DNA of 64,000 bases from Lentinula raphanica (taxonomy: Eukaryota; Basidiomycota; Agaricomycetes; Agaricales; Omphalotaceae), in the NCBI GenBank assembly GCA_027919835.1, contig JANVFP010000044.1:248001-312000 (forward strand), read 5' to 3'. Both the position numbers and the translations under genes were made by a program. Positions 48,112 to 60,369 of the stretch are shown one piece after another. The notes below the pieces were generated by a model, which was not told the origin of the DNA, searched no databases, and saw only the letters and a list, made by a program, of their open reading frames with translations. Numbering within the stretch: position 1 is the stretch's first letter; each line of letters begins with the position of its first letter.

Positions 48112-50148
48112 ATGTCCCAATACGGTCTTCGTGAAGAGCCTGCGGATGTTATCGTCGCAGACAACGACGAGATCCTGCGGAATCTCAACGCCAATGTGAT
48201 CTCCAATGCCGCAAAGGCTGACGAGGTCGAACACAAGATGACTCTTCGTGAGGCGTTCAGGACCCACAAGAAAGCCATCTTTTGGTCTATGGCACTTTCT
48301 GGTGCCTTGATCATGGAGGGATACGATGTTGTTGTCATCGGTTCTTTCTACGGACAACGTATGTTTAGTTGGCTTCATAACTTCGACATCTGACTATATA
48401 CTGAGTCCTCAGCGAACTTCACGAAGCGTTTTGGTATCGTTGCTCCTGGCACAGCGACTGGCTATGCCATTCCAGCGTCATGGCAAAGCGGTTTGAGTAA
48501 CGGTAGTTCTGCAGGTGGCATCATTGGTCTTATGGTACGTTGAATCGATTCATTAACGCGTAGACTGCACTCATTTTGTTGTAGATCAATGGTTGGGCAG
48601 CGGATCGTTTCGGTCCCAAGATTGTAATGATGACTTCTATCGTTGCACTCAGTATGCGCGCGCTTTTTCTTGCGTCCTTTCCCTGAGTCTGAACCTTTCA
48701 TTGTCTAGCCTGTTTCATCTTCATTCCGGTCTTCGCACAATCCCTCACGACTCTCGTTATTGGTGAAGTACTTTGCGGGATACCCTGGGGTGTTTTCCAG
48801 ACCCTCACCACGGCCTACGCATCTGAGGTTTGCCCCATTCAGCTCCGAGGATATCTCACTGCATATGTTAATCTTTGCTGGGGTGTTGGTATCTTGCTTT
48901 CTTCGGGTGTTGTTACTGCTACGCTCAACATTGACTCGGATTGGAGTGAGCAGTACTTTCATAATCGCCGTTAACGCAGAGGTTCATCGTTCTTCCCTTC
49001 AGGTTGGCGTTTGCCTTTCGTCGTCCAATGGGTCTGGGTCATTCCATTATTCCTGATCGTCTATTTCTGTCCTCCCTCTCCTTGGTGGATGGTTCGCCAC
49101 GGTCGACTCGCCGATGCAGAGCGTTCAGTTCGACGGCTCACAAACGAAGAGTATGTTTCGGACGAGGACGTCAAGAACACAGTCGCAATGATGGTTCACA
49201 CTAATGAGCTCGAGAGGCAAGCCCAAGCTGGTACCACGTACATTGAATGTTTCACCAAGACTGACCGCCGCCGTACGGAAATCGTTATGATGACCTTCGC
49301 GATGCAACTGTTATCTGGGGAGAACCTCATCGGACAAGGTGTTCAGTTCTTGCAGTCTGCTGGTGTTGGGACCCAGCTTTCGTTCGACTTGAACATGGTA
49401 CTCAACTCTATGTTCATCATTGGAACCATCGTTTCATGGGGATGTAAGTCGGATCTTTGCGCACATGTAGTAACCTTACTGAAATGTTTCCTCCAGTGTT
49501 GACTTTGTTCGGTCGTAGGACGTTATACACAGCTGGTATGGCTTGCATGGCTGTCGTACTCTTCGTCATCGGTGGCTTGGGCTTCATCAGTTCTAATAAC
49601 GCCACAATGACTGTTGGCGGTCTTCTCATCGCCCTCAACTTCATCTACAACTGTACCCTCGGACCTCTCTGTTACACCATCATCGGCGAGGTTTCGTCTA
49701 CTCGACTCCGTCAAAAGTCCATCGCGCTCTCGCGTATCGCCTACCAGATTATGAATATTGTCTGTGGAATCATCGTTCCCCGAATGATCAATACAACTGC
49801 TTGGAACTGGGGTGCAAAGTCGGGACTTTTCTGGGGTGGTAGTGCTCTTCTGTCGACTTTGTATTGTTTCCTCAGATTGCCAGAGACCAAGTGCGTTTTT
49901 GGACAATGTTTAAGTTCCCTTGCAACTCACAGGTCAATCTTTTACAGAAACCGCAGTTACGGTGAACTCGACTTACTCTTCGAAAACAAGGTTCCTGCGT
50001 GGCGCTTCAAGTCCGCAAAGGTCGACCGTGAGTCTCATGTCTAACTTCCTCTCGAGCTCGCGACTGATCATTGTTTCTAGAATTTGCTATCCAACACGGT
50101 GCTAGCGAAAAGGGTAGCTCCAAGGAAGATGTCAAGCATCTTGACTGA
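48112..50148 (+). CDS. MFS sugar/H+ symporter, alpha-glucoside (maltose permease) type
   Basis: Twelve-helix plasma-membrane sugar porter of the MAL/AGT1-like branch, importing disaccharides such as maltose or related alpha-glucosides with protons. Substrate is inferred from family. The N-terminal cytosolic region includes DEVEHKMTLREAFRTHKKAI. Helix 1 is SGALIMEGYDVVVIGSFYGQ, continuing PNFTKRFG, a hallmark of this branch. GWAADRFGPKIVMM is the conserved loop 2-3 motif. Then come SEVCPIQLRGYLTAYVNLCW, FCPPSPWWMVRHGRLADAER, SGENLIGQGVQFLQSAGVGT, LTLFGRRTLYTAGM, CYTIIGEVSSTRLRQKSIAL and RLPETKNRSYGELDLLFENK. The tail ends KGSSKEDVKHLD. Exons join cleanly and the gene looks intact. Confidence 0.93.
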
Positions 50149-50429
50149 TTACGAGGCTTTCTTTTCCCAATCCTTACGATTTACGGGCAATTTATATAAT
50201 GGGTGTACATATCTTACCATCTTGGTTAACGTCTCTAACTCACAATGTACTGTATCTATGTACTTAACGAAAACAAAATCACATTGTCGTGTTGCATTTG
50301 GGAAGGAGAATCTCAGAGTGATTAACCGACTTTCGTAAATCTCCGCTTCTTGTTTACTGCACCACTCGATGTAGAGGGCTGTTGGATCTAAAGATGTATT
50401 GCATCGGAGAATAGACACGACGCGGAATA

Positions 50430-51776
50430 TCAGCTCGATGTACGGGTAAGTATATACCCATGTACTGTCGCCCTTACTTCCTCCTCTCCAGGATCCTCGG
50501 GAAACATTGGAACGAATTTTTGAGTTACGACCTTGACGTTGACAGATCGTTGGATCAGAGAGATGAACGAACACTGGAACTGGTCGGCGCTTACCTTCCT
50601 ACAGTCCCAGCCTTCCTCTCGTGCCTTTTCAAAAAACTCCATATCACGATGGGCAAGATGGGGTCGGTGGTGTGTATAGAACACAAGGACGGATGATTTG
50701 TGGGGAAGCGGTTGATGTGGATGACTATCTGCAGCGAGGGTGGTCGCTTCATCGGAGGTGTCGGATTGAAGAGGTGTTTGATCGGGTTGAAGGGCGAGAC
50801 GGCAGGTTTTGAGGAGTGCATCGTGCTAGAGGATCAGTTCGTCAGAACGGAGAGAACATGAGAAGGAATTCAAAAGAGAATGGATAATATCGTTCACATA
50901 GGCACTTGACGGTGAAAGACAGACGTGAAGACTAGGCGAATTACGATTGAACGAATCGGAAAGCTCACCTGAGAATGATTGAAGATTAAATCCGATAAGA
51001 TGATCAAGTCGAACTTTCTGTCTTCGCCTTGGTGTTGCAGCGATTTGAACAGATTATGCGTAGGTTGGCCCCATATATAACCCTAAAACGACACGAGAGT
51101 TTCGCGGACATATTCAGCAAAGTATGTTAGGATTTCATCACATCGAAGTCAGACCTGCACGGAGACTTTATCTTTCTTGTCATCGCCCACGTTTTCCCGG
51201 ACGTTAAATTCGATATTTTTGACAAGGTCCGGATCCGGATAGTCCGTTATGACAACCTAGTCTTCGAGTTCGAGTCAGTTATTGAATCAGAAGAATCGCA
51301 TATCGATCGCTCTCGCACCTTCAACGCGTTACATGATTCAACAGCAACCAGACTTGGTAAAGCTCCTCCAGCTCCTAACTCCAAGACGTTCCTATTGTGA
51401 CAGAGAGCTTGGTTTTGTTCAAGATATGAGGCGACAGCTAGTGCAGAGTTCCACCTGAGAACATAAAAGCTATAGTGTAAGGGCAACCGAATGTTTGGCG
51501 ATATAGGTCGAAGGCCTCACAGATGGTGGCCCCAGAGAGGATGCGAGCCTACGAGCCGGATTCTGAACTCTTTTCGCGAGCCTTGGTAGGTACTGAAGGT
51601 AGCTTGCGGGGATGGAGGCCGAGGAGCTTCCTGTGTTGAATTTTAGCGAACATTCTTAGAGGTCGGGTTCGATAACGTACCGTAAATATCGTATCAAGAC
51701 CGAGTTCAGCTTCTTCCGTAGTTGACTCATCTGTTTGCTCTTGCTGGCGTATATTGGAATCGTGATCGTTGAGCAT
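50430..51776 (-). CDS. EFM7: EFM7/NNT1-like protein N-methyltransferase (eEF1A)
   Basis: Seven-beta-strand methyltransferase of the Nnt1/Efm7 group, which in yeast methylates the N-terminal Gly and Lys2 of translation factor eEF1A. The family match is strong; the target here is inferred. Exons join to give an acidic N-terminus (MLNDHDSNIRQQEQTDESTT), FRIRLVGSHPLWGHHLWNSA (the family's lid motif), motif I VLELGAGGALPSLVAVE, VVITDYPDPDLVKNIEFNVR, GYIWGQPTHNLFK, DLIILSDLIFNHSQ (motif II) and VLVFYTHHRPHLAHRDMEFF. The C-terminus is QKFVPMFPEDPGEEEVRATV then HGYILTRTSS. ATG 51776 was chosen because the longer frame starts without an ATG. It is convergent with the sugar transporter, 281 bp apart. 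Intact. Confidence 0.88.
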
Positions 51777-53969
51777 GTCGTCGGATGAGAGAGGATGAGA
51801 GTAAAGCGGAAAACAGAAAAGCAATTAGACGCTGGAATAGGCGCCTACGGCTTCGATAAGTACATTTTTAGGCACCGTGCAGCAGCAGCAGTGCGTCCAG
51901 ATCGTGAATCACTCCAGAGGACGCGAAAACTACTGCTCTACTCCTCTTCGTACCGCCGGTGCAGAGATGACAGCTATATCAGACGACAGCGGGATCCACT
52001 TACAACTGGGAACAATCTAAGATCTAAGACCTAAAGACTATAACATCTTCGGTTTTCGGAGGTTCATTGACATGCTATTCGCAGCTCGAGCCTAGTCTAG
52101 TCAAAGAAGATCGACACCTAGCCTGGTTTCGATTCTAAGAACGCTGCAACATAAGATGAATGCCTCGGGTCTCTCATGTCAAGAATTCACTAGAGTTCTT
52201 TCATCGCTTTCGATAAGGTCGATTAGGTTCAAGGTAGAATACTCCATACGAGCAATAGATCTATGGCTGCATCTCCACCGAACGGATAACCATCCGCGCG
52301 CGCGTCCGGGGGCGTATGTATCGTGGTAGTACGAGCTTCACTTGGGTTTCCTCGCACATGCGAACTCAGGTGTCATTGTGAGCAAGACTTTTCCTGTGAT
52401 CAAGTGAAGACATCTCCCGCTCGAACACTTTGAAGCTAACTTTGTTAACCTACTTGATTCGATTTACTCTCACCATCATGCACCCATTTCGAAAGTCAAG
52501 GATTGAAATGAAGGTTTGATAGCTGAGTAATTTCTCTATAACATGAGGCTATGAGTAGTACTGTCATAGTAGAAACACAAACCTTACGCCGTGACTAGTT
52601 TTCAGATCTGAACAATCGATGTAGTCCGTATATGGTCTCGTTCGTTCCTGCGATAATTCAGTACATCGCTGAAAAGAAGTTCATCCATTCATTGGGATAA
52701 TTGAGCGTGGAATGACTTGTGAAAGCTGTGCCATTGAGGGAAAAGAAGACTTTTTGATCATCGAACGTTGGAGTATATCATATGCAATGGTAACAACCGC
52801 AGGTAAATAGAAGGCACTCACTGTAGCATACTGTAGTCAATCCCATACGACAATGTTTGTGTCCGGGAACGTTTCCTGTGCACGCAGTGACGCACTGACA
52901 GCTGTAGCACCTATAGTGTACTAGCGATCATTGTCTCTTCCCGGTAGCTCAATGAGCTGGCAAGCAAGTCTTGGCAGACTCAATGGCTAGGTACATAGTC
53001 GCACATGGCAGGGTATTATTGAAAACCTTGAGTACTACATTAGTAAACGTTTCCGAGGTGAGACTGATGTTGACACGTATCTGGCCTGTAAGTATGGGTT
53101 GCGAGACAGCCTGGGACTTGAGAGGAAGCACCATGTAGCAGGGAAGGATACGTTTGTCGGCAGAGACACTGAAAATCCCTGAGATCGTAGTGAGCATGTG
53201 CAGAAAACGGAATCAAAACGCAGCATTCGAGTTTGAATTTGAAGGGAATGACATCATCCAAGCCAATCGGTTGACTCGAGCGTGGACGTAGCGACATCAC
53301 TGGACGTATTCAAAACAGTATTTTGACAAAGAGACCCGGAGAACGAAGAGCAGGAGAGTCGTTAGGATGTAAGAAACCGGGACAGTCGACGAATGCGAGC
53401 ATGTCTTATATGCAAGACGTAGAGCAGAGTAGCTGTGGAGAGTCGTCAATTTCGAATACAGATAGGTTAGCCATGTGCAAAATAGTACCCAAAGTTCAGG
53501 GGTCAGAGACTCAGGTCCAGCAGGGTCCAGTGTCAAACTATGTCTAGAGCTCATATCGAAGGTAGAGATACAAATTTGAAGCCGCCAATCTATTCGAGAA
53601 AAGACAACCTGCTTGACTTGCAGACTTGAAGGAATCGGAAGGGGGGGGGCGTAAACGTTGCAAGTTGGTATTAGTACCAGCGAAACAATGATTGTTCCTT
53701 GTTGAGAAGAAGAGATTTACATTGTAGAGGGGAAGACGTATGATGTTGATTGGACGATAAGAGGAGTTGAATGTGTGAAATTTTGAACCTGATTCGGCGG
53801 CGGCACTCCTGTTCGGGACGATAAGAAATGATCGGCCTTTTCCGATGGCCAAGAGTTTCATTTCTCCTCATGGAATTTAGTTTGGATGTAAAATCTATAA
53901 CTACGACAAGTCTTCCCGCTTTTTCCTCTTCTTTCCTTGCGCCCTTTTTTCTCTCATCGTTCGTACAAG
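51777..53969. other. 2.2-kb intergenic between divergent genes
   Basis: Region between EFM7 (-) and the ammonium transporter (+), so both promoters are here. Open frames at 52949-53300, 53297-53554 and 53544-53871 (-) have no recognisable motif. A run of ten or so G residues occurs near 53641. Confidence 0.45.
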
Positions 53970-55926
53970 ATGGTCAATATCACGTACGATGCATGCAAGT
54001 TTTCCTTCTCGCTCTTCTCCGACTCAATCTAATACCTACGTCTTCTAGCGGGGAGTATTGTCTACACCGACGATTCAGGAACGCAGACGGTTTATCAGAA
54101 TGGAGACATTGCTTGGACTCTTGCTGGGACCGCGCTCGTCTTCATCATGATTCCTGGTCTTGGATACTTCTATTCCGGCCTGCTTAGACGAAAAAACGCT
54201 CTATCGATGATCTATATGAGTGTCATGACTCTCGCTGTCGTTTCCTTCCAGGTGCGTCGACACTCTCATATCGACCATCCATCGTGCTCACTCGTTCGTA
54301 GTGGTTCTTCTGGGGCTTCTCGTTGGCGTTCAGTGAGACTGGCAGCGCATTCATCGGAGACTTGAGTAATCATTCAACGCTTCAAGCAGCGACACCCTGT
54401 ATTGACGCGTCTCTTTCCACAGAATACTTTGGTATGAAAGGCGTTGCGGGAGATCCATCCATAGGCTCTGCTCGAATCCCTTCCCTCGTTTTCGCCGTCT
54501 ACCAGCTCATGTTCGCTGCTATAACGTGCGTTGCCACGTAAGTTTTGTTCAGGGTAGATCCTTAATCATCCATTTCTTCCAGTCCTATGCTCGCTCTCGG
54601 AGCCGTTTCAGAGCGTGGTCGGTTAGGTCCCTGTATCGCCTTCGTCTTCATCTGGTCAACCCTCGTTTACGACCCCATCGCGTGCTGGACTTGGAATTCA
54701 AATGGTAAATTTCATCCGTTCTTCCACAGGATTTTAACCGATCGTGTACACAGGGTGGAGTTTCGTTCTCGGTGGACTTGACTTTGCTGGTGGCTCTCCC
54801 GTCCATATCTCTTCCGGATCGGCGGCTTTGGCGATTTCCATCTACCTTGGAAAACGTCGCGGGTATGGAACTGAGCGTTTGGCTTACAAGCCTCATAACA
54901 CTTCATACGTGATCCTCGGCACTGCATTGCTATGGTTTGGATGGTTTGGATTCAATGGCGGATCTGCTCTCAGCGGTACTTCTGACGCGAGCTTATTGCA
55001 AAGAATATCAACTGATCAGTTCTCCATGTGCACACAGCAAATCTTCGCGCTGCCATGGCATGCACGGTTACCAACTTGGCTGCAAGTGTTGGCGGATTGA
55101 CCTGGATGCTCTGGGTATGCTATTCCTGTACTATGTCTGGAATGTCACCCACAATGGCTCACATGTGCGATATTTATATTTCCAGGACTACCGGATCGAA
55201 CGCAAGTGGTCCGCTGTCGGCTTTTGCAGTGGTGCCATCGCCGGTTTGGTAGCTATCACTCCCGGTTCTGGATTCGTTGGTGCTCGTAAGTACCATCTGT
55301 TCTTCGATCAATGGTCGCATCATTGATGCCCGCTCCCTAAACAGCTGCTGCGGTGCTCTTCGGGTTCATGGCCGGTACCGTTTGCAACTTTGCCACCCAA
55401 CTCAAGTTCGTGTTTGGATACGATGATACTCTTGATGTACGCAAGCATTGCCAGACGATCTGGCGTTTACTAACCTGCTTTCATACTGTAGATCTTTGCC
55501 TCTCATGCGGTCGGTGGTGTTGTCGGAAACGTGCTCACAGGTCTCTTCGCCCAAGCGTCCGTAGCTGGTTTTGACGGAATCACCGAGATCCCTGGGGGAT
55601 GGCTGGACCACAATTATATCCAGTTGGGCTACCAACTCGCTGACTCTGTCGCTGCACTCTCCTACTCCTTCACAATGACCACCGTCATCCTATGGATCAT
55701 GCACTTCATTCCATTCTTGAGGATGCGCGGTACGGAAGAAGCAGAGATCATGGGTCTAGACGAGTATGATATGGGCGAGTTTGCGTATGATTACGTTGGA
55801 TTGGAACAGGAGATCGGACATGAGATTGAGACGAAAGTGAAGGAGGGAATGACAACCGGCGGTAGGGAACCACATCATGAACATCATCATCATGTAGACG
55901 AGAATAGTTTGGAGAAGGGCCAGTGA
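53970..55926 (+). CDS. Ammonium transporter (AMT/MEP family)
   Basis: Trimeric membrane channel/transporter for ammonium uptake under nitrogen limitation; some members also act as ammonium sensors. The N-terminus MVNITYDA joins [19 protein letters not shown] by a GC-AG intron at 53995..54048. Next come [57 protein letters not shown] and [20 protein letters not shown], which has the first pore His. The family signature [20 protein letters not shown] and [20 protein letters not shown] with the second pore His follow. Eleven helices can be counted roughly. The cytosolic tail has [20 protein letters not shown], the conserved coupling motif, then a His-rich stretch ([12 protein letters not shown]). 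Stop at 55926. Both pore histidines are present, so transport activity is expected. Confidence 0.95.
53995..54048 (+). other. Non-canonical GC-AG intron
   Basis: 54-nt intron starting GCAAGT and ending CTTCTAG, with a CTAAT branch-like site. It is the only donor I found that keeps phase between the MVNITYDA exon and the conserved transporter body; nearby GT dinucleotides give wrong frames. Confidence 0.75.
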
Positions 55927-58900
55927 GGTTGGGTCGTGCGTTCAGGTCATGGGTATCCCGGTAGGCGCAGACTATTTTACACCCTTTTACTTTCAATGCC
56001 TCTGTTGTCGTGCTCGTCTATCTTATAGTGTTGCCAAACCAGGCATTTACATAGTTTCTTAAGATTTCCTTTGTTGATACGATATCAAAAATCATATTCT
56101 CATCTTTCTGCAAGACTTCAGCGAATGGCATTACTTAGTCCGAGAGGAAGAGTGTTCGTTACCAGTCGTTACCCCTAACCCTCACTTGGGGGCCACATGA
56201 TCAGATCACTGGTGACCAACGCGCTCTTTCAACCAAACCACTCATCCGATGACCTCGTACTCTGCGTTCAGCACAATCGCTGGCCCACGTATCTTCATTG
56301 CATTCTCATGTGCTCAAATCAGACAAATTATTAATGGTTTGGCCGCTGCCAGACCATAACCCATTCGACCGTGCAAAAAACCCTAGGAGTGTTTGACAAC
56401 ATGAACCTGACGGAGGAGGAAGAGGGAGATAGCCGTGACTTTATGCTCAAATTCGCCGACGCCCAGACTTCATACTCGACTCCTCCAAACGCAATACTAC
56501 TGTTGACAACAAAGCAAAAAGTTGGCTTCTAGGGTGGTTATTATGCGTTGGCATGCTCGACCACTCACCATCTGTTAAAGAGGTCATCCAACATGCTCAT
56601 ATTCTCCCGGACAACGCTACCAAACCTAACGATCCTGCTGTGAGCATTATTCGCCTTCTGATATTACCTGATATTCAACCAATATGCCAGATCAACTTTG
56701 ACGAATTTTCGTTTGGGATGCAGTATCATTCCTTCAAGTGGTATCCATAGCCGACTTTTTCTGATGCTGAGTGAGTTTTGGTGCACGCCAAATTTGTGTT
56801 ATCGGTGGATTTCAGTTCGGTCAGTTCTACTCTCCGCTATGATCTCGATGATAATCTAACTGTCCTTCCCTGCCTTGATCTCCTTACAATATGAAGATTT
56901 ACTTACGATGTGTATATTCTGCCTGAATTGCCTGAGGAACGGAAGATCTCTGGGCACAAATGCAAGCAGGAGATCTTTTCAGTGAATTTTGAGAATCCTT
57001 TACTTTTCTCTGTATGGGATTACTGAATCCACTCCTTCAGAAAGACGGCAGTCTTTACAGCTGCTTTGTCGTCCCGCACCCCTTTGTTCTGGAACCCGGT
57101 GCCACCGTATTCAACCAGGAGATTCTCATACACCTGTTTTTTCATGTATCCTCTTGAATGTCTTTCGCACTCTCTGCGTCTGGCAAAACCAAAAACCATA
57201 TCTTCCAATATACAATGCTCCTGAATCATTGTGTCCCAATGCGAACCTGCTGCTCACTGCTATCCAACGTCTACCTCACGTACATATCTACGCTACCGAA
57301 ATTGTGTGTGAAATAAACAAAAAATACGGAACTATACCTCTTGTCGAGCGACTGTATGAAAGTAACGAAGGGAAAAAGGGGCAGAATCACTGGAGGGATA
57401 TACTAGGTGAGTTGACTTTTGCAATTGTCGCGCTACAGTGTACAAATCTGTTATTGTGTGACAGACTCGAGCCCACATCTGAAGGTCATCAGGAAAAATA
57501 CTTAACACGTGTATTCACAATATTGAAGCCAGCGAAAGAGAAGACCTAGAAGAGGTGGTCTTGTATTTGGCAATGTCTTCACAAATGTTAACTTGCCTTG
57601 GTCTTGATGCCTTTTGTGCAACTTCGAATGCAAAATCTTCAAACCTGACCTTCAAAATCTCAGAACTGCTTTCCATGGCGCAGTTTTTTCGCAGTAATCC
57701 TCAAAAAATATGTCATTCCATCAAGTACTTACATGCCCGCCGGCAATACCGTATCTGCCGGTCTCTGCTCCCCCCAAACTCAAAACCTCAGCATCTTCCC
57801 AACCACCTCATCAATCCTCCCCGGATTTTTTTTCCTGAGTAGCTAGAACATTATACTAGAGGATGCTGACATAACCATCCTCCCCCGACCTCCCCATCTC
57901 CCGCTATGAATTTTTTGAGAATTTCCAAAAGGTTTTCCGCATATCGCCAGCATCTTCCGAAATACTGCCCCTATCGCGTGTCTCGCCTAACCAAAAACTA
58001 CGTCATGCATACGTCTTCCTTCGTCCCAACGTTTACGTCGGTACATCGAGTGCATCGTCCGCAACGAGCGCGTCATCCATTTCCCTCCTATTAGTGGCGT
58101 CCACTGCAGACCTCAACTACTCCGCGTCCAATCCTCACACGATAACGAGCAGCCAGCAGCTACATGACGTCACGTTCATATCGATATCGTTAGTTCCCAC
58201 GCGCTGTCCTACTCTGAACAACCAACCACAAAGCGGACCTCTCTTTCAATCTCTGCCCACCAGCTGCATCCACGCGTGTCCCTCTCGCTCTATCCGTCGC
58301 GTTCACATCGTATGCGACCCCTCCCACCAACTCCAGATTCCACTGAATCCCCTACTCGCTACACCACGCCATCCCCTACTCGCTACACCACGCCATCCCC
58401 CTCTACCCATTCACACATCCCCACTCCTCAAAACTCGTCACGTACGCTACCTTTTCTTGTATCAAAATCAAATCGCTTGACCCCTTCCCCGCAGCGCATT
58501 TACAATGGCTCCGATCATTAACCAACCTCGCCCCAGGGCCTGCCATTCCCGCGACAACAGTAAACCACCCTGTGCTACTCCAATGTACGCGGTCACCCCA
58601 TACACACGTCCCCAACCAACCCTTCGGGAATAACCCCACATAACCCACTTCTCCAGCCATAACCTCATTGTCCTCAGTCATCCACTCGCCAGAGGCCGGG
58701 GTTATGAAGGGTGAGGGGTGAGCGCAGCGAACCCCGAGCCCCTTCGTCTATCCCGTCTCATAGGTCTCTTCCACGCCTGACACCTCGTACACCTCACATA
58801 CCTTGTAGACTATAATTCCCGCTCAGCTCACCTCAATCATTATACATTCCTCACGTACCTGACCGCCTCTTTCCCTTTACTAGCTGTTGAACTGTATCTG

Positions 58901-59000
58901 TATACAATGCAATATAATACCCTATCAACACCTCTTTATCTTCCCCGATGAAACCCCACTGCCACTCCCTAATACTAACACCGATCCATCGCCGCACCAC
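55927..59000. other. 3.1-kb gene-poor stretch with a possible degraded coding region
   Basis: From 56401 (ATG) to about 57842 several plus-strand frames look protein-like. Examples are FMLKFADAQTSYSTPPNAIL, ICQINFDEFSFGMQYHSFKW, YILPELPEERKISGHKCKQ and TEIVCEINKKYGTIPLVERL. They are separated by stops without convincing splice joints, which suggests a decayed gene of unknown family. 58340-58400 holds a two-copy tandem repeat of about 24 bp (core CTCGCTACACCACGCCATCC). 58708-58735 holds a GC-rich motif, GGGGTGAGCGCAGCGAACCC. Confidence 0.35.
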
Positions 59001-60369
59001 ATGACGTCGTTCACGACGTGTGCTAACAATTTGGCCGAAAACCAGGTCAAATTGTTACCACCGATTCCCGCTCACAGGCTGTACCTGTTCACGCCAAGAC
59101 GCCACCATTATCCCATTGCCAATTCCAATGCCCCGCATGTACGCTCAACCTTTTGTTCAATCCAAAAGCTGAATCCCCTTACTAGACTTTGCAAACGCCC
59201 CGACTGTCCTCTACCATTTTCAGGCACCAACCCTCAAGTCCACGAAAAGAATTATCATTCAGCCCGCCATACTATCACCCATGACGGTACATTCACACAC
59301 GCGCTTGCATACTCACCCGTTCACTGGCTCTAATTAGGTCACAAAATGGTCGTCCAAAGACGGGAAGATGGCAAGCTTCCTTGTCCCTGTGGCTCAGAAG
59401 CCCATGCACGATACAACTTCCAAAAGTTCACCACCCTCAATCGCCAAGTTCCACACCCTGATTTCGATCTCTCACCTTATCCTGATGATTTGATAACCCA
59501 CGAACCCTCCGTCAGAGCCGATCAGCCCCTTCCCCCCGATACACCGGTTCAACCCGTAAGTCCTCCCAGCCCCGCCAACCAGCCATCTGCAGGGACCTCT
59601 GGCGGACGCGTAAACGACATAGATATGGCCGACAGCGACCAAGGTTCGTAAACACCGCATTCACTGCCCACACCCCACTCACACATCTACAGATCCAAAC
59701 GATTCGCGAGACAGCGGCATCGCACACTATGGGGACCACGACCACCATACCCCTGTCGACCCTCTCACAAACTCATTACAATCGCCCCAAGACGTTCTCG
59801 CCTACCTTTCACGGTTCAACATCACCGTCGAACCCACATACTTGCTCACTATATGCACCGAATGTTGTACTCCCGTTTCTTATATCAACATGCGAAAACA
59901 CCAATATCGCCAGCATTTTGCTAAAGCCTTTCTTCCCCAGGAGAACCGCCTTCCCTCTGCGGCCACCATTGAACACTTACTGGTCCGCCTTGGCGCCCAC
60001 GAACCGAAACCGATACCCGATGGCGGTATACCTTGTCCCCCCGGGATTAAAACGGTTCCGGGCTACAAATGCTCCATACCGCGTTGTCCTCAACCTGTAT
60101 ACGGAGCCGAGCGCACCCTCCGCGCACATTGGCCTCGTTTCCACCCAATGCTATCCATCTCTGATAGGCAATGGACCGACGTCAGTTGTTTCCCTCTTGT
60201 CACACAACGTAGCGAGAAGACGTACGTCGAAGTCTCTTCTCCATCTGAATCCGTCAACGCGCCCGACGCAATGAAGTACATACAAGCGTCCGCAGACATT
60301 TGTGATCTTCGCTCGCATACCCAAATATTCTCCGTCTCCACTAACGCCCGTCGCACAGCTGATACTGTA
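59001..60369 (+). pseudogene. N-terminal zinc-finger part of a large gene, disrupted by the palindromic element
   Basis: Likely the 5' part of a large gene whose 3' part resumes at 63438. It shows several C2H2-like modules: CKRPDCPLPF...H-x4-H (near 59201-59252), CPCGSEAHARYNFQKF, ICTECCTPVSYINMRKHQYR and KCSIPRCPQPVYGAERTLRA followed by H-x-H spacing. Introns are predicted at 59286..59338, about 59644-59693, and a last one ending at 60358 (branch site CTAAC, acceptor CACAG). This mosaic of N-terminal zinc fingers resembles large basidiomycete proteins found with DUF3505/RecQ-like helicases, but that link is tentative. The start at 59001 is uncertain and may lie upstream. Insertion at 60363 interrupts the exon just after its acceptor. 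Confidence 0.6.
60363..60369 (+). repeat. Target-site duplication, left copy (TACTGTA)
   Basis: Seven bases identical to 63431..63437, directly abutting the element ends. It is the expected footprint of cut-and-paste transposition. Confidence 0.85.

Noticed and set aside
47646..48338. 230-aa minus-strand frame
   Set aside because: It overlaps the first exon of the sugar transporter antisense and shows no domain; a shadow frame.
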